From contig DCFT01000140.1 of the NCBI GenBank assembly GCA_002319885.1, positions 1-29,906 of the forward strand: 29,906 nt of DNA, read 5' to 3'. This document shows positions 7,590-14,251 of the stretch, in pieces. The notes below the pieces were generated by a model. The model worked only from the letters and a program-made list of their open reading frames with translations, was not told where the DNA came from and searched no databases. The translations under genes were made by a program, and so were the position numbers. This stretch comes from Bacteroidales bacterium UBA1797 (GTDB taxonomy: Bacteria; Bacteroidota; Bacteroidia; Bacteroidales; VadinHA17). Numbering within the stretch: the first letter of the stretch is position 1; every line of letters begins with the position of its first letter.

Positions 7590-9125
7590 TTATTTTCCAA
7601 TGCTGCTGTCAGCCTCACATACCACCCTGAATCCGACGTCAATACAATCGGAATACCACCAAATACTTTTAGGCATCTGTGGATCTGTAACAAGCCAGTC
7701 TTTGGTCCTAGTGTAATCACGAGATGCACTTCTGACATCCTTTGCATCGTTTTTAAAAGAACCTCCTCTTATAACATGTTCATGTCCGCCGGAAGGGCCA
7801 CGAGGGTTCACAACTTCAACAGAATCTGACTTATAGGTGTCGGGGGAATAGTAATCCAGACAAAATTCAGATACGTTGCCTGACATGTTTTTCAAACCGA
7901 AAGGATTTTCTTTCACCGACTTTGGTTCCTGTGTTTTAGAATTACTGTTTACCTTGTAGATTACCCTCGATGATATTACGGCTGTATCGGGGCCAAAAAT
8001 CTTCCTTAAAAGGCCGGTAGATGTAAAATCTTTTGGGTTTCCCGGGAAAAAATAAGGTGTTTCAGTTCCTGCTCTGCACGCATATTCCCATTCTGCCTCA
8101 GTCGGTAGTCTGTACTTTTTGCCTGTGACTTTGGAGAGCCATTGGCAATAGACATTGGCAGCATGCCAGGTCATGGTAATCGCCGGCCTGGTCCCTTTTC
8201 CCCATCCCTGATCAGGAGCGCCCCAGGGTGGAGTTGCCCCACTTATAGCATCGACATTTTTCTTGGTAACGACTTGTCCTTCAGTCCTTCCCTGTGAACC
8301 TGTAGCTCTGAAAAATGCCATGTATTCATCCCATGTCACCTCTGTTTTAGCTATCCAGAATTTAGAAAGACTTACTTTATGTAAAGGGCCTTCGTCTTTT
8401 TTACGAAGAGGTTCATTATCGGGACTGCCCATCGTAAATTTTCCTCCGGGTAATGCCACCATATCAAATGATACATTTGAACCGGGAATTTTTTCAGTAT
8501 AATTCTCAAATTTGTCAACCCTGGCCGGCTCTGTATAAATATCCTGATTTACGGTAACCGTAACACCAAAATTTGTGTTATGGGCATGAAGAGAATTTTT
8601 ATCAAAATGGCCTACATTCAGATGACAGTTTATACAAGTCAACGGTTCCTTGCTCGTGGTATATAAAAGATGAGCATTCCCTCCGTCAAGAGATAAGGTT
8701 ACAGGGAACAGGTTCTGATGACATTCAATACACGATTTCTCATATACAAATCCTTTGGCATTTTCCAATAATTTTTTTGTCTGCCAGTCAATTTTGGCAC
8801 TATCTTTAAAAAGATATCCGTAAATATCTTTTAACCCATGCTTTGCTTTTGCAAAAAGATATCCGTGTCCTTCGGGAGGTAAGTGGCACTCGGCACAATG
8901 GACTATATTGCCGGTTCGATTATTATAATGAGGAGAAAGCTTCCAGCTCTGATCCGCCATAGGGTGAATATGGCAGGAGACACAATATTTATCAGAAGAG
9001 GTGTAGGTGACTATTGCTTTCCCGGCTCTTAGAAATATCAGGGCAATTAAAAACCCAGCCAGAATAAGCCATTTCTTTGTGGTACGTTTAGTTACGAAAT
9101 GGCTTCTTTTATCGTTTAAATTCAT
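7590..9125 (-). CDS. Fusion of NapC/NrfH-like tetraheme cytochrome and SUMF1-like domain
   Basis: A 511-aa protein with two parts. Residues 1-~200: a short basic tail, one membrane helix (about 19-38) and four CxxCH heme sites at C48, C77, C132 and C164 (CVSCH, CAECH, CIECH, CINCH). The first is followed by HPMADQSW as in NapC/NirT/NrfH proteins, which pass electrons from quinol to periplasmic partners. Residues ~214-505: a SUMF1/EgtB/PvdO-type domain (MVALPGGKFTMGS, RLPTEAEWEYACRAG, GNVSEF, IRGGSF, DVGFRVV). The stretch after RGGSF contains no cysteine, so it is probably not a true formylglycine-generating enzyme. Translation runs through without frameshift. It heads the minus-strand series. 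Both domain calls are secure; the joint function is unknown. Confidence 0.88.
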   Translation of the reverse strand: MNLNDKRSHFVTKRTTKKWLILAGFLIALIFLRAGKAIVTYTSSDKYCVSCHIHPMADQSWKLSPHYNNRTGNIVHCAECHLPPEGHGYLFAKAKHGLKDIYGYLFKDSAKIDWQTKKLLENAKGFVYEKSCIECHQNLFPVTLSLDGGNAHLLYTTSKEPLTCINCHLNVGHFDKNSLHAHNTNFGVTVTVNQDIYTEPARVDKFENYTEKIPGSNVSFDMVALPGGKFTMGSPDNEPLRKKDEGPLHKVSLSKFWIAKTEVTWDEYMAFFRATGSQGRTEGQVVTKKNVDAISGATPPWGAPDQGWGKGTRPAITMTWHAANVYCQWLSKVTGKKYRLPTEAEWEYACRAGTETPYFFPGNPKDFTSTGLLRKIFGPDTAVISSRVIYKVNSNSKTQEPKSVKENPFGLKNMSGNVSEFCLDYYSPDTYKSDSVEVVNPRGPSGGHEHVIRGGSFKNDAKDVRSASRDYTRTKDWLVTDPQMPKSIWWYSDCIDVGFRVVCEADSSIGK

Positions 9126-9636
9126 TTTCCCGTAGACGATTCAATTAAAACTTGCTAAAGTTAACTGTTTGGATGATTTTCTAGGCAGAAAATTTATAAA
9201 AAAATTACATTTATAATATCTATGGCATTATAATACAATGATGTCGGTGTATTGTAGAGACGCCCAACTTGGGCGTCTCTGTACAACGTAGGCGTCTCTG
9301 CAAAACACAGGGGAAATTAATATTAATATTTTCAGAAATATTATATACTGATAACAATAAAACGTTTCACTGTTTTTAAGATAATAATCGCAGTAATTTG
9401 CTTGAGCATATAAAATCCAGAAGCTATTAAGCGATAACAGTATTTATGATTATATTGTGAATTAGATTTTTTACATATGCCGGTAAAACGGACTACTGAT
9501 AATATCAGGGCACTTATCGTTTTAACCGCTATTTTTTACATTCTTACCTAACGAATCAAACTACACGTCAAAATATTGAGAAATAAATCATTTTACTTAT
9601 GTTTCAATGCTCTTAAATATTAATTTTGGCATAAAG
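9126..9636. other. Divergent intergenic region before the small lipoprotein gene
   Basis: AT-rich and without a convincing gene. It holds the GAGACG hairpin (9252-9286), a right-half copy of the same repeat (GGCGTCTCTGCAA at 9291-9303) and an imperfect dyad, GGTAAAACG near 9483 pairing with CGTTTTAACC near 9518. Promoters for the minus-strand cytochrome gene are expected near 9150-9190, but I see no clear TAnnTTTG there. Confidence 0.5.
9252..9286. repeat. GACG-family hairpin repeat
   Basis: TTGTA, GAGACGCCCAA, a single C, TTGGGCGTCTC, a TG bulge, then TACAA: an almost perfect inverted repeat with arms of 11 bp plus 5 bp. It is the same family as 27504-27532 and resembles the two palindromes at 11759-11828. 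A partial copy of the right arm follows at 9291-9303. Confidence 0.85.
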
Positions 9637-9666
9637 ATTGTTTTTAAAATGAAAAGTATATTTTTG
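9637..9666 (+). promoter_or_regulatory. Putative Bacteroidota promoter for the small lipoprotein gene
   Basis: ATTG at 9637-9640 and TATTTTTG at 9659-9666 (fits TAnnTTTG), 18 bp apart, close to the -33/-7 arrangement known for the primary sigma of this phylum. Transcription would begin near 9673, some 17 nt before the ATG at 9690. Confidence 0.55.
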
Positions 9667-9689
9667 TAGCTATTAATTAATGAATCACT

Positions 9690-9827
9690 ATGAAAAAAAT
9701 TGCTGTTATATTTCTTGTAACGTTTATTACTGCTATTGTAGTTAGTTCATGCAATAAAAAGGATTGTCCTGCTTATTCAAAAGGTCATTCCAGGGCTAGT
9801 ACTGAACAGCCGGTCAGCAATGTCTGA
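9690..9827 (+). CDS. Small lipoprotein, 45 aa
   Basis: The ATG at 9690 opens 45 codons to a TGA at 9825-9827. The first 21 residues are a lipoprotein signal (MKKIAVIFLVTFITAIVV then SSC; Cys21), followed by a short polar tail, NKKDCPAYSKGH..., ending in PVSNV. A well-placed promoter lies just upstream, and an exported barrel-like protein starts 47 bp downstream on the same strand, so the two are probably cotranscribed. The second cysteine (Cys26) could be redox active or structural. The family has no function that I know of. Coding status rests on the lipobox, the promoter and the spacing. Confidence 0.65.
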   Translation: MKKIAVIFLVTFITAIVVSSCNKKDCPAYSKGHSRASTEQPVSNV

Positions 9828-9874
9828 TTTCCGGGTTGTTCTTTTGATCCATCCAACTTTATAAGTTAGCAAAA

Positions 9875-10672
9875 ATGAAGAGGCTGCTTATATTAGCGGT
9901 TATAGTTTTGTATGGAACATTTTCGTTGTATGCACAGGGTGAATTAAACGAACAGCAGAAAGTTTTTTTTCGTAACGAAAAATCATTCGCCATTCTTCTT
10001 AATACTGATGGTGTTGGTTTGAGCTATCGTGGAGCAAGACGAATTGATTTCCGCAATAAAAATCTATTTGAAGTAGATGCCGGAACTCTCAAGCTTATCA
10101 AAGAATATAAACAATCGAGTTATTGGGTTCAGGGCAGTTCTTTTATCTTCGGCAAGCTCAATTCAACAATTTTCGTCAGGTCGGGTATCGGCCATCAACA
10201 TGAAATATTCAAAAAAGCGGATCTTGGTGGAATAGCTGTCAGATATTTCTATACTGCAGGACCAGTTCTTGCTATTTATAAACCAATATACTACAGGGTA
10301 TTACATTTGCTTCCAAATGGGGATACAGAGTTAATCGATAAAATATTTGATTCTTCAATCGCCTCACCACAAGATATTTACAGCAAGGCTGCTTTTACAA
10401 AGGGCTTTGATGGGATCAAATTTTTACCCGGGCTATATGCTAAAGGTGGTTTCAATTTTGAATATAGCAAAGAGGATAAAGTAATTCATGCAATAGAACT
10501 TGGTGCCCAGATTAATGCTTTTCCAAAAAAGATACCAATAATGTACGGTTCTGATAACAAAGCGTTGTTTTTTTCATTATTTGTCAGCTACAGATTCGGA
10601 ATAATTTTAGACCCGCTTGATCCTGAATCAAATAAGCTATCAAATATCTTCAGGAGAAAAAAGAGTGAATGA
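9875..10672 (+). CDS. Exported protein, probable outer-membrane beta-barrel
   Basis: A 265-aa protein with a signal peptide (MKRLLILAVIVLYGTFSLYA, cleavage near the AQ of YAQGE). The mature part alternates polar and aromatic/hydrophobic residues in short strands, for example FAILLNTDGVGLSYRG, GGIAVRYFYTAGPVLAIY and ALFFSLFVSYRFGIIL. This suggests an outer-membrane barrel, though it ends in a charged tail (IFRRKKSE) rather than an aromatic residue. I recognise it only as a conserved hypothetical type seen in Bacteroidales. It follows the 45-aa lipoprotein by 47 bp and precedes gap by 76 bp; gap has its own promoter. Confidence 0.65.
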   Translation: MKRLLILAVIVLYGTFSLYAQGELNEQQKVFFRNEKSFAILLNTDGVGLSYRGARRIDFRNKNLFEVDAGTLKLIKEYKQSSYWVQGSSFIFGKLNSTIFVRSGIGHQHEIFKKADLGGIAVRYFYTAGPVLAIYKPIYYRVLHLLPNGDTELIDKIFDSSIASPQDIYSKAAFTKGFDGIKFLPGLYAKGGFNFEYSKEDKVIHAIELGAQINAFPKKIPIMYGSDNKALFFSLFVSYRFGIILDPLDPESNKLSNIFRRKKSE

Positions 10673-10683
10673 CCTGATTTGCT

Positions 10684-10714
10684 ATTGACATTTCCAAGGA
10701 AAATACTATTTTTG
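10684..10714 (+). promoter_or_regulatory. Promoter for gap
   Basis: ATTGACA starting at 10684 and TATTTTTG at 10707-10714, with 19 bp between ATTG and the -7 element. This is a close match to the Bacteroidota primary-sigma consensus. The predicted leader is about 28 nt before the gap ATG at 10749. Confidence 0.7.
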
Positions 10715-10748
10715 TGAGTCAATTTATTAACTAATTAATGTAACAGAA

Positions 10749-11756
10749 ATGTCAAAAATTAAAGTAGGTATCAACGGTTTTGGCAGAATCGGCCGACTGG
10801 CCTTCAGGGCTGCCATAAAGAGGAACGATATAGAAATAGTTGGAATCAACGACCTCCTGGAAGTTGACTATATTGCTTATATGCTTCAGTACGACACTAT
10901 TCACGGGCGCTTCGACGGAAAAGTTGAAGTTAAAGATGGCAAGCTTATAGTAAATGGCCAGAGTATTCGTATAACTGCTGAGAAAGATCCTTCGACCCTG
11001 AAATGGAATGAGGTTGGCGCTGAATATGTAATTGAATCCACTGGTCTTTTTCTTACAAAGGAAAGTGCCATGGGTCATATTACCGCTGGTGCAAAACATG
11101 TAGTAATGTCGGCTCCCTCCAAAGATGATACCCCTATGTTTGTAATGGGTGTTAACCATAATAAATATAGTGCTGATATGCAGTTTGTATCAAATGCTTC
11201 ATGCACTACAAACTGTCTGGCTCCAATTACAAAGGTGCTCCACGATAATTTTGGGATCCTCGAAGGCCTCATGACAACCGTTCATTCAACAACCGCAACA
11301 CAGAAAACAGTCGATGGTCCTTCGAAAAAGGATTGGAGAGGCGGTCGTGCAGCTGCAGGTAATATTATACCATCATCAACAGGTGCTGCAAAAGCAGTAA
11401 CTAAAGTTATTCCCGAACTTAAAGGTAAGCTTACCGGGATGTCTTTCAGGGTTCCTACCCTTAATGTTTCAGTTGTAGATCTTACATGCCGTCTTGAAAA
11501 AGCAGCCAGCTACGAAGATATTAAAAAAGCAATGAAGACTGCTGCTGACGGTCCTCTGAAAGGAATTTTGGGATACACTGAAGATTCTGTTGTTTCCAGT
11601 GATTTTATTGGCGATTCCCGTACATCTATCTTTGATGCCGGAGCAGGGATCTCTCTAAATGAAAATTTTGTTAAGGTAGTAGCATGGTACGATAATGAAT
11701 GGGCTTACTCATGTAAACTCCTCGACCTTATTGCTCATATGAACACTGTTAAGTAA
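10749..11756 (+). CDS. gap: Glyceraldehyde-3-phosphate dehydrogenase, type I
   Basis: A 335-aa cytoplasmic glycolytic enzyme that oxidises and phosphorylates glyceraldehyde 3-phosphate with NAD. The N-terminal NAD motif KVGINGFGRIGRLAFR is present, with N34-D35 at the end of the second strand; that Asp favours NAD over NADP. The catalytic Cys152 is in SNASCTTNCLAP and His179 in TTVHSTTATQ. The C-terminal VAWYDNEWAYS is typical. Length is usual and the ATG start begins with the classical MSKIKVGING. It stands alone between a good promoter and a pair of strong palindromes. Identification is secure. Confidence 0.97.
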   Translation: MSKIKVGINGFGRIGRLAFRAAIKRNDIEIVGINDLLEVDYIAYMLQYDTIHGRFDGKVEVKDGKLIVNGQSIRITAEKDPSTLKWNEVGAEYVIESTGLFLTKESAMGHITAGAKHVVMSAPSKDDTPMFVMGVNHNKYSADMQFVSNASCTTNCLAPITKVLHDNFGILEGLMTTVHSTTATQKTVDGPSKKDWRGGRAAAGNIIPSSTGAAKAVTKVIPELKGKLTGMSFRVPTLNVSVVDLTCRLEKAASYEDIKKAMKTAADGPLKGILGYTEDSVVSSDFIGDSRTSIFDAGAGISLNENFVKVVAWYDNEWAYSCKLLDLIAHMNTVK

Positions 11757-11758
11757 CT

Positions 11759-11786
11759 GTAATGACGGTGCATGCACCGTCATTAC
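11759..11786. repeat. Perfect palindrome after gap
   Basis: A perfect 28-bp palindrome with its centre inside TGCATGCA and GTAATGACGG / CCGTCATTAC outside. It begins 3 bp after the gap stop codon, has no T-run after it, and carries the GACG/CGTC arms of the hairpin family seen at 9252 and 27504. Confidence 0.85.
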
Positions 11787-11790
11787 GATA

Positions 11791-11830
11791 AAAAGAAAGG
11801 GACGTTGTGCACAACGTCCCTTTCTTTTTT
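11791..11830. terminator. Bidirectional terminator between gap and the SiaC-family gene
   Basis: A perfect 38-bp palindrome (arms 11791-11809 and 11810-11828) with GGGACGTTGTG / CACAACGTCCC in the middle, flanked by A-rich and T-rich ends, giving a T-run for both strands. It separates the convergent gap and SiaC-family genes and overlaps the start of the latter's stop region. It will end transcription in both directions. Confidence 0.85.
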
Positions 11831-12206
11831 ATACAATCATATTAATGTCAAGCGGTATTCCTGCAGTATCGCGGTAATGTTCTCCAAGTTCAAGCATACC
11901 CTCATCATCTTCTTCATAGAGCCACTTCATTTTAACATTCTTGCCCGAGCGCCCATAGCCTGTTAATCTTTTCAATATCTCATATAGATACTTTGAAGAA
12001 CCACTATTTATATATTCAAGCTGAATACTCACATCAAGACCCTGGCTATTTTCAAAATGAAGGGTAATCCATTCCTCCAGTCGACGAAAAATAAGCTCGG
12101 GATTTTCAGGGATCGATCGTCCTACCAGTTCAAGTTTATTGGTGTCGGGATAATAAGTAATACCCGGACAGTTTTTCAACTCTTCCTGAATAACAAATTT
12201 TTCCAT
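11829..12206 (-). CDS. SiaC family regulatory protein (DUF1987)
   Basis: A 125-aa soluble protein matching the SiaC/DUF1987 family: PGITYYPDTNKLELVGRS, then IPENPELIFRRLEEWI, and a central LEYINSGSSKYLYEIL in which family members carry the serine/threonine cluster that is phosphorylated. In Pseudomonas aeruginosa, SiaC is switched by a phosphatase/kinase pair and activates a diguanylate cyclase. No kinase, phosphatase or GGDEF gene is visible here, so that role cannot be transferred. The gene starts 11 bp after the ABC permease gene on the same strand, indicating cotranscription. Confidence 0.8.
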   Translation of the reverse strand: MEKFVIQEELKNCPGITYYPDTNKLELVGRSIPENPELIFRRLEEWITLHFENSQGLDVSIQLEYINSGSSKYLYEILKRLTGYGRSGKNVKMKWLYEEDDEGMLELGEHYRDTAGIPLDINMIV

Positions 12207-12217
12207 TTTCTGATATT

Positions 12218-13471
12218 TTATTCATACCTTAAAGCTTCAATTGGATCAATATTAGCTGCTTTTACTGCCGGTGCATATCCAGAAACTACACCTACAATAA
12301 AACAGACAATTATACCGGTCATTACCCAAATCCAGGGGATTACAAAACTTGATTTTAGCATCGATGATACTACGTTTCCGATCATTATTCCAAGAATAAT
12401 TCCAAAAGCACCTCCAAGCTGACCAATCATTATCGATTCAAAAAGAAATTGATACTTAATGGTCTGTGTTTTTGCCCCTATAGCTTTCCGTACTCCTATT
12501 TCCCGTGTACGCTCAGTAACTGACACAAGCATAATATTCATAAGTCCGACTGCTGCTCCAAATAAAGTAACAATACCGATTATCGTAGCGGCCAGAGTTA
12601 CAAATCTGAGGTTCTTAAGGAGCATATTTACAATATTGTCACTTTTTGAAATATTAAAATCAGATTCATCTCTTGGATTAAGATTACGAACTGTTCTGAA
12701 GACAGCCTCTGCTTCGCCTGTCATCACATCGAGGTTAACAGGGTTCATTGGCATAATAGTAATAGAAAATGTCATATCCGGCCTGGAAAAATATTCCCGC
12801 GCGGTTGTGACAGGCATAAAACAAACCCGGTCGGGATTACCGATACCTGAACCTTTACTTTTCAAAACACCGGTTACTAAAAGTTTTAAACCGGCTACAG
12901 TTATCTCCTTGCCCAACGGATCAACCCCTGTTGGAAAGAGATCTTTCGCAACGTCTGAACCGATTATAACAAAGTGACGGATCTGCTGAATCTCATCCGC
13001 ACTGAAATTTCTCCCCGATTCAATTTCATACCCCGAAACTGCCAGATGGTTCTCATCAACCCCCAATAAATTTACATTCGGATTTGTCTTCTCGGAACCA
13101 TATTTTACAGTCGAAAGACCTGAAGCATTAAAAGAAACACCAACCCAGGCTGCCTCTGTAAAACGGTTTTTAAATTCCTCTGCTTCCCTGTAAGATATCC
13201 TTGAGAAATTCTTCGCCCTTGACCTGTCCCCTCTCTCAAAATTCATGCTTTGTGAAGTAATTGTGAATGAATTTGCTCCCATCATGGTAAACTGATTTGT
13301 AAGGGAGGTTTTTATAGAATCAATTGCAGTAAGAATTCCTACCAGAGCCATAATACCAATGGCTATTATACAAATTGTGAGTATAGCCCGGACTTTGTTG
13401 GATTTAATCGCACGAAATGAAATCTTTAGGTTTTCCTTGAAAATAGCTATTTTTAAAATACTTTTCTTCAT
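12218..13471 (-). CDS. ABC transporter permease, MacB/FtsX type
   Basis: A 417-aa membrane protein with one N-terminal helix (about residues 30-52), a large extracytoplasmic MacB-like domain (about 55-280) and three C-terminal helices of the FtsX domain. It bears the family markers VTERTREIGVRKAIGAK after helix 2 and the terminal AVKAANIDPIEALRYE. Such permeases transmit ATP-driven movement across the membrane for efflux or lipoprotein handling rather than forming a channel. No ATPase or membrane-fusion gene is adjacent: a noncoding region lies upstream and a SiaC-family gene downstream. Its ATPase must be elsewhere. The ATG at 13471 gives a natural N-terminus, MKKSILKIAIFKENLKIS. Confidence 0.9.
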   Translation of the reverse strand: MKKSILKIAIFKENLKISFRAIKSNKVRAILTICIIAIGIMALVGILTAIDSIKTSLTNQFTMMGANSFTITSQSMNFERGDRSRAKNFSRISYREAEEFKNRFTEAAWVGVSFNASGLSTVKYGSEKTNPNVNLLGVDENHLAVSGYEIESGRNFSADEIQQIRHFVIIGSDVAKDLFPTGVDPLGKEITVAGLKLLVTGVLKSKGSGIGNPDRVCFMPVTTAREYFSRPDMTFSITIMPMNPVNLDVMTGEAEAVFRTVRNLNPRDESDFNISKSDNIVNMLLKNLRFVTLAATIIGIVTLFGAAVGLMNIMLVSVTERTREIGVRKAIGAKTQTIKYQFLFESIMIGQLGGAFGIILGIMIGNVVSSMLKSSFVIPWIWVMTGIIVCFIVGVVSGYAPAVKAANIDPIEALRYE

Positions 13472-13773
13472 TTATCCTATCTTCAGCTGTGTGTCGTTAA
13501 AAACAATAAAAGTACAATATTTTTCCTAGAATCAGCAGAATACTTGTTTGATTATAGAAAATATTAACTGGAAATACAACATTATTTAACTGATAAGTAA
13601 ATTACTATGAGAGATCGTCCCGGGAAAATGGTTATGAAGGTTTTATAGTCTTCCATGCTCCTGTTTCTAACTTCAAAACCAAGTCAAATCTTTCTCCAAC
13701 GGTTTAACCTGCATAATAGTCCGGTTTGTTTTAAGACTCATTTCATGTTAATGCCCGATAAAATAATTACTCT
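13472..13773. other. Divergent noncoding region between ABC permease and blaI genes
   Basis: About 300 bp without a credible ORF. It must contain the minus-strand promoter of the ABC permease gene; TACTTTTA (minus strand, 13514-13507) resembles a -7 element but is off consensus at the last base. The plus-strand operator/promoter of the blaI operon begins at its right end. I see no other structure. Confidence 0.5.
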
Positions 13774-13809
13774 TTTAGTTGCATAACTAATCTATTCGTT
13801 GTATATTTG
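13774..13809 (+). promoter_or_regulatory. Operator/promoter of the BlaI-M56 operon
   Basis: TTTAGTTGCATAACTA (13774-13789) contains the perfect dyad TTAGTT-GCAT-AACTAA, which overlaps the -33 TTG. CGTTG follows, then the -7 element TATATTTG at 13802-13809. The same 16 bases at the same distance from a TAnnTTTG recur at 15728-15763. A BlaI-type repressor bound here would block polymerase; transcription would start near 13816, with a leader of about 58 nt. Confidence 0.7.
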
Positions 13810-13873
13810 ATAGTGATTTAACTGAAAAATCAAAATCACAGGTGGGAGATAAATTATCTGTAATATATTTAAT

Positions 13874-14251
13874 ATGAGAGACTTAACAAGAGCTGAAGAA
13901 GAAGTGATGCAGGTTCTATGGAAAATAAAAAAAGGATTTGTAAAAGAGATTCTCGAACACTTTGACGATCCAAAACCAGCATACAATACAATTAGTACAA
14001 TTGTAAGAATCTTACAGGATAAAGGATTTGTTTATCACAAAGCTTATGGAAGGACACACGAATATTATCCGGTTGTTTCTAAAAGTGAATATTCAAAATC
14101 ACATCTCAACACTTTTGTAAAAGACTATTTCTCAAATTCCTTTGAAAAAATGGTCAGTTTTTTTGCAAAAGAAAAGGGCATTTCTGTAAAAGAGATGGAA
14201 GAGATCATGAAAATAATGGAAGGTGAAGTTAAAAAGCAAAAAATGAAATAA
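13874..14251 (+). CDS. BlaI/MecI/CopY family transcriptional repressor
   Basis: A 125-aa winged-helix repressor: an N-terminal helix-turn-helix domain (LTRAEEEVMQVLWKIKKG, AYNTISTIVRILQDKGFV, HEYYPVVSKSEY; about residues 3-70) and a C-terminal dimerisation helix region ending in a lysine-rich tail. Members bind palindromic operators and are inactivated by proteolysis triggered by an M56/BlaR1 partner, and that partner gene overlaps this one by 1 bp (TAATG). The shared palindrome at 13774 and 15728 is its likely target. No beta-lactamase gene is nearby, so the stimulus is probably something other than a beta-lactam. Confidence 0.92.
   Translation: MRDLTRAEEEVMQVLWKIKKGFVKEILEHFDDPKPAYNTISTIVRILQDKGFVYHKAYGRTHEYYPVVSKSEYSKSHLNTFVKDYFSNSFEKMVSFFAKEKGISVKEMEEIMKIMEGEVKKQKMK

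Noticed and set aside
7348..7747. Plus- and minus-strand frames around the Gfo/Idh start
   Set aside because: They are antisense or offset to the Tat signal and the SUMF1 domain end, both of which read correctly in the annotated frames.
9126..9689. A CRISPR array or tRNA gene in the large intergenic region
   Set aside because: There is no regularly spaced repeat and no cloverleaf or CCA end could be found by eye; only dyads are present.
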